Positions 9,576 to 16,170 of a stretch of DNA of 16,170 nucleotides are shown here, piece after piece (position 1 is the first letter of the stretch; the number at the start of each line of letters is the position of its first letter). The notes under the pieces were generated by a model. That model ran no database searches, was not told the origin of the DNA, and saw only the letters and a program-made list of their open reading frames with translations. The position numbers and the translations under genes are program-made. Origin of the DNA: Proteiniphilum sp. UBA4977 (GTDB lineage Bacteria; Bacteroidota; Bacteroidia; Bacteroidales; Dysgonomonadaceae); contig DGZP01000018.1 in assembly GCA_002398565.1 (NCBI GenBank), forward strand, positions 12,029 to 28,198, in the 5' to 3' direction.

Positions 9576-9607
9576 TTTGTAACATGAAAATTTAATACTT
9601 ACTTTTG
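9576..9607 (+). promoter_or_regulatory. Bacteroidota-type promoter of the phosphatidyltransferase gene
   Basis: A -33 box TTTG (9576-9579), a 20-bp spacer and a perfect -7 box TACTTTTG (9600-9607, TAnnTTTG) predict transcription starting near 9612-9615. The leader would be about 27-30 nt. The -33 box lies inside the second copy of a 9-bp direct repeat, TTTGTAACA (9565-9573 and 9576-9584), whose copies are 11 bp apart. Confidence 0.75.
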
Positions 9608-9638
9608 CCATGAAAGATTATTATATTAAAAGAATCCG

Positions 9639-10367
9639 GTGATGAAAAACAGTAAAAGGAGCATGGCGAAGTCGCTTAGACTCATCGCCACTGATCGGCA
9701 GAGAACCAATATCCTGCGAGTGTGGGAACAGAAGGCCATAGCTTATCTGGTACAGAAGGTACCGGCATGGATAAGCTCGGACGGCCTTACGGCCATTGGC
9801 TTTTTAGGTAATCTGATGGTGGCGTCCAGTTTTGTGCTGGGAGCTTACCTGAACCATTACTGGCTGTTGCTGTCGCTACTTGGCTTTGTTATCAACTGGT
9901 TGGGAGATTCTCTCGACGGGCGACTGGCATACTACCGGAACAAACCGCGGAAATGGTATGGATTCTCACTCGATGTTACTGTTGACTGGGTAGGAACCAT
10001 TCTCATCGGATTGGGATTTTCTATTTTTGTTTCTGGTGTCTGGAAATATGCAGGATTCATTTTCGTGGTGCTTTACGGATGGGAGATGATTACTGCCCAG
10101 CTGCGATACAAGATTGGAGGACAGTATTCTATCGACTCGGGCATTTTTGGCCCCACTGAAGTACGCCTGCTATTAGGCACAATCATCACTTTTGAGGTAT
10201 TTGTCCCGGGCTCCATCCAGTTTCTTGCCTCAGCAGCCTGTTTCTTTCTGCTGATATCCAATATTGTGGAGAGCAAACGACTACTCCTTCTGGCCGATGA
10301 GCAGGACAAGGCTGAGCGATTGCTGAAAGAGACAGAGCGCGAATCTCTGCGCAAAGAAAATGCATAA
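9639..10367 (+). CDS. CDP-alcohol phosphatidyltransferase family membrane enzyme
   Basis: The family moves a phosphatidyl group from a CDP-lipid to an alcohol, making phospholipid head groups at the cytoplasmic membrane. The active-site motif is D90-x2-D93-G94-x2-A97-Y98-x9-G108-x3-D112-x3-D116 within 242 residues. All four aspartates and both glycines are present. The arginine that normally follows the alanine is tyrosine (Y98), and the stretch before G108 is one residue longer than the classical x8. I recall a subfamily with this longer spacing, so only the R-to-Y change is odd. S-D-G-L-T-A-I-G at 47-54 resembles the usual entry to the first membrane helix. The segments at about 55-71, 74-88, 116-132, 136-148, 173-190 and 192-207 are hydrophobic, and the charged C-terminal tail is probably a short coiled coil. 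The start may be GTG 9639 or ATG 9642; neither has a clear Shine-Dalgarno. Its own promoter and an upstream terminator make it a separate unit. The alcohol substrate cannot be read from the sequence. Confidence 0.85.
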   Translation: MMKNSKRSMAKSLRLIATDRQRTNILRVWEQKAIAYLVQKVPAWISSDGLTAIGFLGNLMVASSFVLGAYLNHYWLLLSLLGFVINWLGDSLDGRLAYYRNKPRKWYGFSLDVTVDWVGTILIGLGFSIFVSGVWKYAGFIFVVLYGWEMITAQLRYKIGGQYSIDSGIFGPTEVRLLLGTIITFEVFVPGSIQFLASAACFFLLISNIVESKRLLLLADEQDKAERLLKETERESLRKENA

Positions 10368-10419
10368 CCTTTTCTGAACGTTTGGTGTGATAGTGCCTGC
10401 TGAAGTTTCACCGTAAATA

Positions 10420-10451
10420 TATGTCTGTTTCAGCCAAAAAAGCTACCTTTG
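10420..10451 (+). promoter_or_regulatory. Promoter of the yicC-gmk operon
   Basis: A perfect -7 box TACCTTTG (10444-10451) is preceded, after 20 bp, by TATG (10420-10423), a weak -33 box. Transcription should begin near 10456-10458, only about 10 nt before the yicC ATG at 10467. This rules out the in-frame TTG at 10449, which lies inside the -7 box. Confidence 0.6.
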
Positions 10452-10466
10452 TGCAAAAATGTAACA

Positions 10467-11339
10467 ATGGCACTATCCATGACGGGATACGGCAAAGCGG
10501 TAGCTGTGCTCCCCAACAAAAGAATAACGATTGAAATAAAATCTTTGAACAGCAAGCAATTTGATCTGTTCACCCGTCTCCCTGTCATTTACCGAGAAAG
10601 AGAGATCGCTTTGCGCAATACTCTGTCACAGAGACTGGAGCGCGGAAAAGTAGATTTATCGATGAATGTGGAAGTAATATCCAAAGATGTATCCGTAAAG
10701 ATAGATCACCACGTGGTAGATCAGTATTACCGGGAAATCACAGGGTTGGCCCAAGAATTGAACATTCCTCTTCCGGATGACTGGTTTTCACTGTTAATGC
10801 GTCTTCCCGAAGTCATGAAACAGGAGCCGGAAGAGTTGGATGAAGAAGAATGGGAAACCATCGAGATGGCAATAAACCGTGCAGTGGACGAAGTGACCAG
10901 CTTTCGCAAACAGGAAGGAGAGATGCTTGCAAAGGTACTGACGGAAAAGATCCAACTCATCCGCTCCCTCCTGGCAGAGGTTGACCCTTTTGAAGCGGAA
11001 AGAATGGAGAAGATTAAAAGCCGGATCTATGATGGATTAAATAATCTGGAAGGAATCGAATACGATAAAAGCCGTTTCGAACAGGAGATGATTTATTACA
11101 TTGAGAAACTTGATGTAAATGAGGAAAAGACCCGGCTCGCCCATCATCTGGATTATTTTATCGAAACACTTGCCGACACCCGTTCTCAGGGAAAGAAACT
11201 AGGTTTTATAGCCCAGGAGATAGGGCGTGAAATCAATACACTCGGCTCAAAATCCAACCAATCGGGGATGCAGCGTATTGTGGTGCAAATGAAGGATGAG
11301 CTGGAACAGATCAAAGAACAGATATTAAATATATTATAG
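10467..11339 (+). CDS. yicC: YicC/YloC-family endoribonuclease
   Basis: This is a 290-residue cytoplasmic protein of the YicC/YloC family; members have been reported to be endoribonucleases acting in RNA turnover. It opens M-A-L-S-M-T-G-Y-G-K-A, the hallmark N-terminus. The YicC-like N-terminal domain covers about residues 1-155. The C-terminal DUF1732-type domain (about 205-290) contains I-A-Q-E-I-G-R-E-I-N-T-L-G-S-K-S-N and ends in a helical E-L-E-Q-I-K-E-Q-I-L-N. Length is normal. I chose ATG 10467 over the in-frame TTG 10449 because family members begin just before S-M-T-G-Y-G and because the TTG is buried in the promoter. No Shine-Dalgarno is visible and the predicted leader is about 10 nt. 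The guanylate kinase gene follows after 48 bp, a pairing seen in many bacteria. Confidence 0.92.
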   Translation: MALSMTGYGKAVAVLPNKRITIEIKSLNSKQFDLFTRLPVIYREREIALRNTLSQRLERGKVDLSMNVEVISKDVSVKIDHHVVDQYYREITGLAQELNIPLPDDWFSLLMRLPEVMKQEPEELDEEEWETIEMAINRAVDEVTSFRKQEGEMLAKVLTEKIQLIRSLLAEVDPFEAERMEKIKSRIYDGLNNLEGIEYDKSRFEQEMIYYIEKLDVNEEKTRLAHHLDYFIETLADTRSQGKKLGFIAQEIGREINTLGSKSNQSGMQRIVVQMKDELEQIKEQILNIL

Positions 11340-11387
11340 TGACTGCGGTGGTAAACCATCCGGTATGCTACTTAAAATTTAGACGCA

Positions 11388-11951
11388 ATGGCAAAACTAA
11401 TCATATTTTCGGCTCCGTCAGGTGCGGGCAAGTCCACGCTCGTCAGGTACCTGCTGGCACAGGAATTAAATCTTCAGTTTTCCATTTCGGCCACCAGCCG
11501 CCTTCCCCGGGGTGAAGAGAAAAACGGTGTGGAATACTATTTCCTCTCACCCGATGAATTCCGGGAACGAATTGGGAGAAATGAATTTCTCGAATATGAG
11601 GAGGTTTATAAGGACAAGTTCTATGGTACACTGAAAAGTGAAGTAGACCGCATCCTGGGAGAAGGTAAAAATGTAGTTTTCGATGTAGATTGCATTGGAG
11701 GGTTAAACATTAAAAAGATCTATGGCAACCGGGCCTTGAGCATCTTTGTGATGCCCCCCTCGGTGGAGGTATTGCGGGAGCGGCTTGAAAAAAGAGGCAC
11801 CGACTCGTCGCAGGTGATTGAGAACCGGCTGTCAAAGGCTGAATATGAAATGAGTTTTGCTCCCCGTTTCGATGTGGTGGTGTGCAACGATGATTTCGAT
11901 CGTGCCAAAGACGAAATATTGAAACTGGTGTCCGATTTTATTCAACAGTAA
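11388..11951 (+). CDS. gmk: Guanylate kinase
   Basis: This 187-residue cytoplasmic enzyme converts GMP and ATP to GDP and ADP, feeding GTP and dGTP synthesis. The P-loop is A-P-S-G-A-G-K-S-T at residues 9-17, with K15 and S16 for ATP-Mg. The GMP-binding stretch S34-A-T-S-R38-L-P-R41-G-E runs into N-G-V-E-Y-Y-F (46-52), followed by E-Y-E-E-V-Y and F-Y-G-T. A lid arginine region, R-L-E-K-R-G-T-D-S, is present. Length is normal and all expected motifs are intact. ATG 11388 has no Shine-Dalgarno. Its stop lies 3 bp before the hydrolase gene, so all four genes from yicC to the transporter are probably one transcript. In related genomes I recall nadD following gmk; here it does not. Confidence 0.97.
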   Translation: MAKLIIFSAPSGAGKSTLVRYLLAQELNLQFSISATSRLPRGEEKNGVEYYFLSPDEFRERIGRNEFLEYEEVYKDKFYGTLKSEVDRILGEGKNVVFDVDCIGGLNIKKIYGNRALSIFVMPPSVEVLRERLEKRGTDSSQVIENRLSKAEYEMSFAPRFDVVVCNDDFDRAKDEILKLVSDFIQQ

Positions 11952-11954
11952 ACG

Positions 11955-12878
11955 ATGTCATACAAAATGATCCTCCTTTTTTGCACGGCGCTGCTCCTTT
12001 CTTTCATGCTGCAGGCCGGAACACTGCAGAAGGAGACCCGTGTCTTCGCAGAAACGGAAGGGACTCCGTTGAGACTTGACATTTACAAAACCGACTCTGC
12101 AACTATCCTTCCTCAACCTTGTCTGGTATTTGTGTTTGGCGGAGGATTCAAGGAAGGAACGCGAGATGCCAGGCACTACCTCCCCTATTTTCATTATTTT
12201 GCCACAAAAGGATTTACCGTGGTCTCCATCGATTATCGACTTGGAATGAAAGGGAAGGAGGCACCGGGCGTACTGAATCACAAACCGTTGCAACAGGCAA
12301 TAGAAATGGCTGTAACCGATCTGTACGCAGCAACGAACTATCTTCTGGAACATGCCGAAGAACTGAATATTGACCCCTCGCTCATTATCCTTAGCGGATC
12401 GAGTGCGGGTGCAATTACGGTATTACAGGCAGACTATAAGGAGCGTAACAATCATCCTGCCGCAGAAATACTACCGGATGACTTCAGGTATGCCGGTGTC
12501 GTTTCTTTTGCAGGTGGTATCTTCAGCGAAGAAGGATTACCCTCATACGCGCAACGGCCCGCCCCCACCCTGTTCTTTCATGGAAGCGCCGACAAGCTGG
12601 TACCATACGACAATACCCGTTTTTTTAAACTGGGGATGTTTGGATCCAAATCACTTGCGAAACGGTTTAGAAATGAGCGGTATCCTTATATCTTCTATAT
12701 CATGGAAGATATAGGTCACGAAGTGTCGGAATATCCCATGAGGGATTTTCTGCCAGAGATAGAACAGTTTATCATCCACCTGGTATTCGACCGTAAACAG
12801 TGGATGCAGGAGATCCGTTTTAAAGACATGCTTCGCGCATCAGATACATCCAACACTCCTGCAAACTATTACAACTGA
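11955..12878 (+). CDS. Secreted alpha/beta-hydrolase (BD-FAE/esterase-lipase-like)
   Basis: This is a 307-residue hydrolase with an N-terminal hydrophobic segment (about 4-21) that reads as a signal peptide ending near Q-A-G, so it probably acts in the periplasm or beyond. The fold markers are in order: the oxyanion segment F61-G-G-G-F, nucleophile S150 in G148-S-S-A-G152, acid D213 in H-G-S-A-D-K-L-V-P, and H255 in D-I-G-H-E. In most relatives the oxyanion motif is H-G-G-G; here the histidine is phenylalanine. The arrangement fits the carboxylesterase/BD-FAE group, which cleaves esters of small acids or acyl sugars; the substrate is unknown. The gene starts 3 bp after gmk and ends 1 bp before a transporter, which suggests the pair works together. 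There is no lipobox and no type IX C-terminal sorting domain. Confidence 0.85.
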   Translation: MSYKMILLFCTALLLSFMLQAGTLQKETRVFAETEGTPLRLDIYKTDSATILPQPCLVFVFGGGFKEGTRDARHYLPYFHYFATKGFTVVSIDYRLGMKGKEAPGVLNHKPLQQAIEMAVTDLYAATNYLLEHAEELNIDPSLIILSGSSAGAITVLQADYKERNNHPAAEILPDDFRYAGVVSFAGGIFSEEGLPSYAQRPAPTLFFHGSADKLVPYDNTRFFKLGMFGSKSLAKRFRNERYPYIFYIMEDIGHEVSEYPMRDFLPEIEQFIIHLVFDRKQWMQEIRFKDMLRASDTSNTPANYYN

Positions 12879-12879
12879 T

Positions 12880-13773
12880 ATGCAAAGGTACATTGAAAAA
12901 TATCTACTCCCCATCGCAATGATCCTGGGAATCACCTTTCACAAACCACTTGTTATTTTCTCACCGGTTATCCCTTACCTGCTCTCGCTCATGCTCTTTA
13001 TCACCTATTGCCGGGTAAGCTGGAGCGACGTCAGGTTGACCAAATTTCACTATATACTGCTGGCCATTCAATACCTAGGCAGTGCGCTGGTTTATCTGGT
13101 ATTGCGACAGTTTAACGAAGTATTGGCCCAGGCAGCTATGATTTGTGTGCTGACTGCCACAGCCACTTCGGCACCCGTGGTGGCGGGTCTCCTCGGGGGA
13201 AGCATTTCTGTGACAGCTGCCTATTCCATTATCAGCAACCTCTCCGTCGCTTTTATTGCTCCCCTTTTTCTTTCCGGCATAGGGGAAAGCAACGTAGGGG
13301 TATCTTTTACTTCCTCCTTCTGGCACATCATGCTGAAGGTGATGCCCATTCTCGTCGTTCCGTTCCTGCTGGCCTTCATCTTACAGAAAACTGCTCCCCG
13401 CGTACATAAAAGGATCCGGTCTGCCCAGATCATCTCTTTCTATCTGTGGGCAGCCGCACTCACAGTGGTAATAGGTAATGTGACACAATATGTCCGTTCG
13501 CAGAATGATGGGAATTACACCCTGGAGGTAATCATCACCATCACGTCGTTACTGATCTGCCTTTTACAGTTCTTTTTCGGCAGAAAGATCGGGAGTCAGT
13601 TTGGATGGACTGTTGCCGGCGGACAGGGGTTGGGACAGAAGAATACGGTGCTTGCCATCTGGCTTACACAGACATATCTAAATCCGCTGGCCACTCTTGG
13701 TCCAGGAACCTATGTGTTGTGGCAGAACCTGGTAAACTCGTGGCAGATATGGCGGCATGCGAAAAACCGATGA
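12880..13773 (+). CDS. BASS/SBF-like integral membrane transporter
   Basis: This 297-residue protein is almost entirely hydrophobic, with about nine membrane segments: roughly residues 9-27, 30-44, 59-75, 81-105, 110-132, 148-168, 184-206, 214-233 and 250-278. It lacks a signal peptide and starts at an ATG 1 bp after the hydrolase stop, so it is probably translationally coupled. Two parts resemble the crossover regions of bile acid:sodium symporter (BASS/SBF) relatives: T-A-T-A-T-S-A-P-V-V-A-G-L-L-G-G-S (about 90-106) and G-G-Q-G-L-G-Q-K-N-T-V-L-A (about 246-258). BASS members move organic acids with sodium. That assignment rests on remembered family patterns and is moderate; another ten-helix carrier family is possible. 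About 100 bp without a recognisable promoter or terminator separates it from the porin gene. Confidence 0.6.
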   Translation: MQRYIEKYLLPIAMILGITFHKPLVIFSPVIPYLLSLMLFITYCRVSWSDVRLTKFHYILLAIQYLGSALVYLVLRQFNEVLAQAAMICVLTATATSAPVVAGLLGGSISVTAAYSIISNLSVAFIAPLFLSGIGESNVGVSFTSSFWHIMLKVMPILVVPFLLAFILQKTAPRVHKRIRSAQIISFYLWAAALTVVIGNVTQYVRSQNDGNYTLEVIITITSLLICLLQFFFGRKIGSQFGWTVAGGQGLGQKNTVLAIWLTQTYLNPLATLGPGTYVLWQNLVNSWQIWRHAKNR

Positions 13774-13874
13774 GAAATAGTGTTCGGGAGTCAGCGTTCA
13801 AATTAGATAGTGGAAACTTATAAATGACATTTTTTCTTTTAATACAACATAAAACAATTAAATAAACTATTTCA

Positions 13875-15164
13875 ATGAAGAAATTAATCGTGGGTATATT
13901 TCTGACAGGGTTACTTTATCCGTTGCTTTTGTGTGCACAATCTGAAGAAACAGGCGGTGAATTTTCGATTGACATGAATCTGCGTCCCCGTTTTGAATAC
14001 CGCAACGGGTACAACTACCCCCGTCTGGAGACAGACGATGCCTCTGCCTTTATCTCCAATCGTGCACGTGTCGGCATGAACTTCGACAATGGTTTCCTCT
14101 CGGCTCGTGTTGCAGCGCAGGATATCTCGTTGTGGGGACAGAAAACGCAGAACGACAATGACGGAAGGCGTTTCACTCTGAATGAGGCATGGGCACAAAT
14201 GAGTCATAAAGGATATTTTGCGAGGATCGGGCGACAGTCACTCAACTATGACGATGGACGCATCCTTTCGGTATCTAACTGGACACCGACAGGTATCTGG
14301 CACGATGCCCTGAAACTGGGATATGAAAACGACCTCAATACGCTGCACCTGATACTGGCTTATAACCAGTCGAAGGAGTCAACCAACGCCGGCACCTATT
14401 ACGATGCCGCGGGGGGGCAACCTTATCAGAATATGCAAGCTTTGTGGTATCAGTATCACAATGCTACCGGTTTCACCGCTTCTGCGCTTTTCATCAATCT
14501 CGGTTTTGAAACGGGCGATCCCGACATCGTGCCACTTGTTTCCGATAAAGTTTATATGCAGACCATGGGAACAAATGTCGGTTATAAAAGTACACTCTGG
14601 CACATTATGGGAACCGCCTATTACCAGATGGGCAGGAATGTAAACAATCAGGAAGTTAGTGCGTATATGCTGGCATTGCGGGGCGGATATACAATTAGCC
14701 CACTTTTTTCGCTCTATGGCGGCACCGAGTTCCATCCGGGACAGGATCCCGATTCGGATAAAAAATCATATATGGACCTGCTTTATCGTTCAAACCACAC
14801 TTTTATGGGATCAATGGACTATTTCAAGGGAAACGATCCATATGGTGTGTTCGATAAATACCTTGGCCTGAAATGGAAGGCAAGTGAAAAGCTGATGCTG
14901 GATCTGGGATATCATCACTTTACTTCTCACAAAAACATCGTTGTAGATAATGCTGAGAGAAAGTTACTTGGATCGGAGATCGATCTCACCTTCACCTATC
15001 CTGTCCGGAAATATATCATGCTGGAGGGAGGTTATTCTTTTATGCTTGCCACCGATGCAATGCCTATTGCAAAAGGACGTCCCGGCGATCCCGGTGCCTG
15101 GCAGGACTGGGCTTATGTGAGCCTCACCATCAATCCCATCCTATTTAAAGGCAGATTTCAGTAA
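13875..15164 (+). CDS. Alginate-export-family outer-membrane porin
   Basis: This 429-residue protein has a signal peptide (M1-K-K then hydrophobic residues 4-19, likely cut near C-A-Q, residues 20-22; the residue before C20 does not fit a lipobox). The mature part alternates hydrophobic and polar residues with many aromatics, as in a beta-barrel, and ends in L-T-I-N-P-I-L-F-K-G-R-F-Q. Blocks typical of the alginate export family (PF13372-like) are S-I-D-M-N-L-R-P-R-F-E-Y-R near the mature N-terminus, F-I-S-N-R-A-R-V-G, L-N-E-A-W-A-Q-M, and R-I-G-R-Q-S-L-N-Y-D-D-G-R. The family name comes from AlgE; most Bacteroidota members have no proven substrate, so alginate should not be assumed. No TAnnTTTG promoter is evident in the AT-rich 13774-13874. 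A run of seven G (14411-14417) lies in frame. The last 24 bp overlap the convergent oxidoreductase gene. Confidence 0.82.
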   Translation: MKKLIVGIFLTGLLYPLLLCAQSEETGGEFSIDMNLRPRFEYRNGYNYPRLETDDASAFISNRARVGMNFDNGFLSARVAAQDISLWGQKTQNDNDGRRFTLNEAWAQMSHKGYFARIGRQSLNYDDGRILSVSNWTPTGIWHDALKLGYENDLNTLHLILAYNQSKESTNAGTYYDAAGGQPYQNMQALWYQYHNATGFTASALFINLGFETGDPDIVPLVSDKVYMQTMGTNVGYKSTLWHIMGTAYYQMGRNVNNQEVSAYMLALRGGYTISPLFSLYGGTEFHPGQDPDSDKKSYMDLLYRSNHTFMGSMDYFKGNDPYGVFDKYLGLKWKASEKLMLDLGYHHFTSHKNIVVDNAERKLLGSEIDLTFTYPVRKYIMLEGGYSFMLATDAMPIAKGRPGDPGAWQDWAYVSLTINPILFKGRFQ

Positions 15165-16148
15165 TAATTTCATATTTTTTTTTAAAATCCGGTCCATGAT
15201 ATAGTTAGTACGAATGGCTGTGGCAGCCATACTAACAGGCAGTTCACTTTTACCATTCAGATAATTCACGATGCTCTGAATCAAATAAAACTGAATATTT
15301 TCGGGATTCTCTTCCCTAAACTCCTGTATTCCTTCGGATGTTTCCAAAAGGATAGGCGAAAAATCAAATGTAGAAAATGAAAGTTTTCCTTTTGTGCCGA
15401 CAATATCGATCTTGTCGGTGCGTGTGTCTTTCGGAGCGACAAAACTCCAGTTTCCAGCACCCAAAACACCGGATTGGCATCTGAAAGCTGTGGTCACTGT
15501 ATCCTCCGCATCATATAAACCTGCCATATTATTGGAAAAACCCTCTGCATGTTCAATCTCTCCAAAGAGAAAGTCGATCAGATCGAGTTGATGTGAAGCA
15601 AGATCGTAGAAATATCCCGCTCCCGCAATATGCTTTTTCACCCGCCAGGGCAGGTTATTCCGGTCGTAATCTGCCGCATAGGGCGGAATAGCAAACCCTA
15701 TCTGCACGGTTGAGATTTTACCCAATAAACCATCGTCTATCAACTGTTTCACTCTGAGAAAATAAGGCAGTGTCCTGCGATAATAAGCAACAAAGCAGGG
15801 AATACCGGTCTCCACAGAAACGCGATTCATCTGAAGACACTCCTCATAGGAGGCAGCCATCGGCTTCTCTACATACACCGGCTTACCGGCCTTCATCGCA
15901 GCAATAGCATATTCCGCATGGGAGCCGGGAGGTGTTGCCACATACACTGCGTTTACCTGTGAGTCATTAATCAGCTCCTGCGCATTGTCATACCATTTCC
16001 CGATAGCATGCCGTTCGGCATAATCCCTTGCCTTTTCAATATTGCGCCGCATCACGGCTACAACGTCCGATGCCTCCACCTTGCTGAAGGCAGGCCCGCT
16101 TTTCTTTTCTGTGACTGATCCACAGCCGATAAATCCCCAATGTACCAT
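15141..16148 (-). CDS. Gfo/Idh/MocA-family NAD(P)-dependent oxidoreductase
   Basis: This 335-residue cytoplasmic dehydrogenase probably acts on a sugar, inositol or related polyol. The Rossmann motif is G5-F-I-G8-C-G10 at the very N-terminus. V-A-T-P-P-G-S-H at 70-77 and the hallmark E94-K-P follow. The C-terminal domain contains A-G-Y-F-Y-D182-L-A-S-H186-Q-L-D, holding the usual catalytic Asp/His region. There is no twin-arginine or other signal peptide, unlike many Bacteroidota glycosidase-type relatives. The start ATG at 16148-16146 is fixed by the Rossmann motif. Its 3' end contains nine A in a row on the coding strand (15183-15175) and overlaps the porin by 24 bp. A one-base slip there would end the protein at a TGA at 15172-15170. 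Its upstream region is cut by the window edge. The substrate is not recognisable. Confidence 0.93.
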   Translation of the reverse strand: MVHWGFIGCGSVTEKKSGPAFSKVEASDVVAVMRRNIEKARDYAERHAIGKWYDNAQELINDSQVNAVYVATPPGSHAEYAIAAMKAGKPVYVEKPMAASYEECLQMNRVSVETGIPCFVAYYRRTLPYFLRVKQLIDDGLLGKISTVQIGFAIPPYAADYDRNNLPWRVKKHIAGAGYFYDLASHQLDLIDFLFGEIEHAEGFSNNMAGLYDAEDTVTTAFRCQSGVLGAGNWSFVAPKDTRTDKIDIVGTKGKLSFSTFDFSPILLETSEGIQEFREENPENIQFYLIQSIVNYLNGKSELPVSMAATAIRTNYIMDRILKKNMKLLLKSAFK

Positions 16149-16170
16149 GTTGATATGCTGATGTGTTGAT
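16147..16170 (-). repeat. 8-bp tandem repeat ATCARCAY reaching the start codon
   Basis: Read on the minus strand, 16170 down to 16147 is three head-to-tail 8-mers: ATCAACAC, ATCAGCAT and ATCAACAT. The last one supplies the A and T of the oxidoreductase ATG. The array runs to the window edge, so its full length is unknown. Confidence 0.6.

Noticed and set aside
9610..9642. Ten-codon open frame M-K-D-Y-Y-I-K-R-I-R whose TGA overlaps the phosphatidyltransferase ATG
   Set aside because: It looked like a leader peptide, but its ATG lies only 3 bases after the -7 box, before or at the predicted transcript start, so it is probably not on the mRNA.
11343..11360. Small GGTGG/CCATC-type hairpin between yicC and gmk
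   Set aside because: The stem is only about five pairs with a wobble and no T-run, too weak to call a terminator inside an apparent operon.
13774..13874. Search for a porin promoter or a terminator after the transporter gene
   Set aside because: The stretch is AT-rich, but no TAnnTTTG box with a matching -33 box and no stable hairpin could be found.
14411..14417. G7 run in the porin gene
   Set aside because: Seven is short for slippage, it encodes part of A-G-G-Q in frame, and nothing else suggests phase variation.

Overview
The window looks like ordinary chromosomal DNA of a Bacteroidota bacterium, most likely order Bacteroidales. The family Dysgonomonadaceae (Proteiniphilum/Petrimonas-like) is my best guess, but that is inference. 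Three things point there: a giant SprA/Sov translocon protein of the type IX secretion system (T9SS), an RprX/RprY-type two-component pair, and promoters built from the phylum's -7 TAnnTTTG and -33 TTTG boxes rather than sigma70 boxes. Shine-Dalgarno sequences are mostly absent, as is usual in this phylum.

Layout, left to right. (1) 1-6969 (+): sprA, cut at its 5' end by the window edge. (2) 6970-7206: AT-rich intergenic region with a hairpin, a promoter and a cluster of TCGTTT/AAACGA motifs. (3) 7207-9481 (+): sensor kinase rprX and response regulator rprY, 1 bp apart, closed by a clear intrinsic terminator at 9504-9533. (4) 9639-10367 (+): a CDP-alcohol phosphatidyltransferase with its own promoter. 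(5) 10467-13773 (+): a probable operon of a YicC-family RNase, guanylate kinase, a secreted alpha/beta-hydrolase and a BASS/SBF-like membrane transporter, with gaps of 48, 3 and 1 bp. (6) 13875-15164 (+): an alginate-export-family outer-membrane porin. (7) 15141-16148 (-): a Gfo/Idh/MocA oxidoreductase, convergent with the porin and overlapping it by 24 bp.

The genes do not form one pathway. They cover cell-envelope secretion (sprA), envelope or stress sensing (rprXY), phospholipid head-group synthesis, RNA and nucleotide housekeeping (yicC, gmk), and probable small-molecule uptake (hydrolase, transporter, porin). No RNA gene, insertion sequence, CRISPR array or phage gene was seen.

I found no convincing new multi-gene system. 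The points most worth a second look are small-scale: a G9 run inside sprA, an A9 run that decides the C-terminus of the oxidoreductase, an 8-bp tandem repeat running into that gene's start codon, repeated motifs over the rprXY and phosphatidyltransferase promoters, a nearly leaderless yicC, and the tightly coupled hydrolase-transporter pair.
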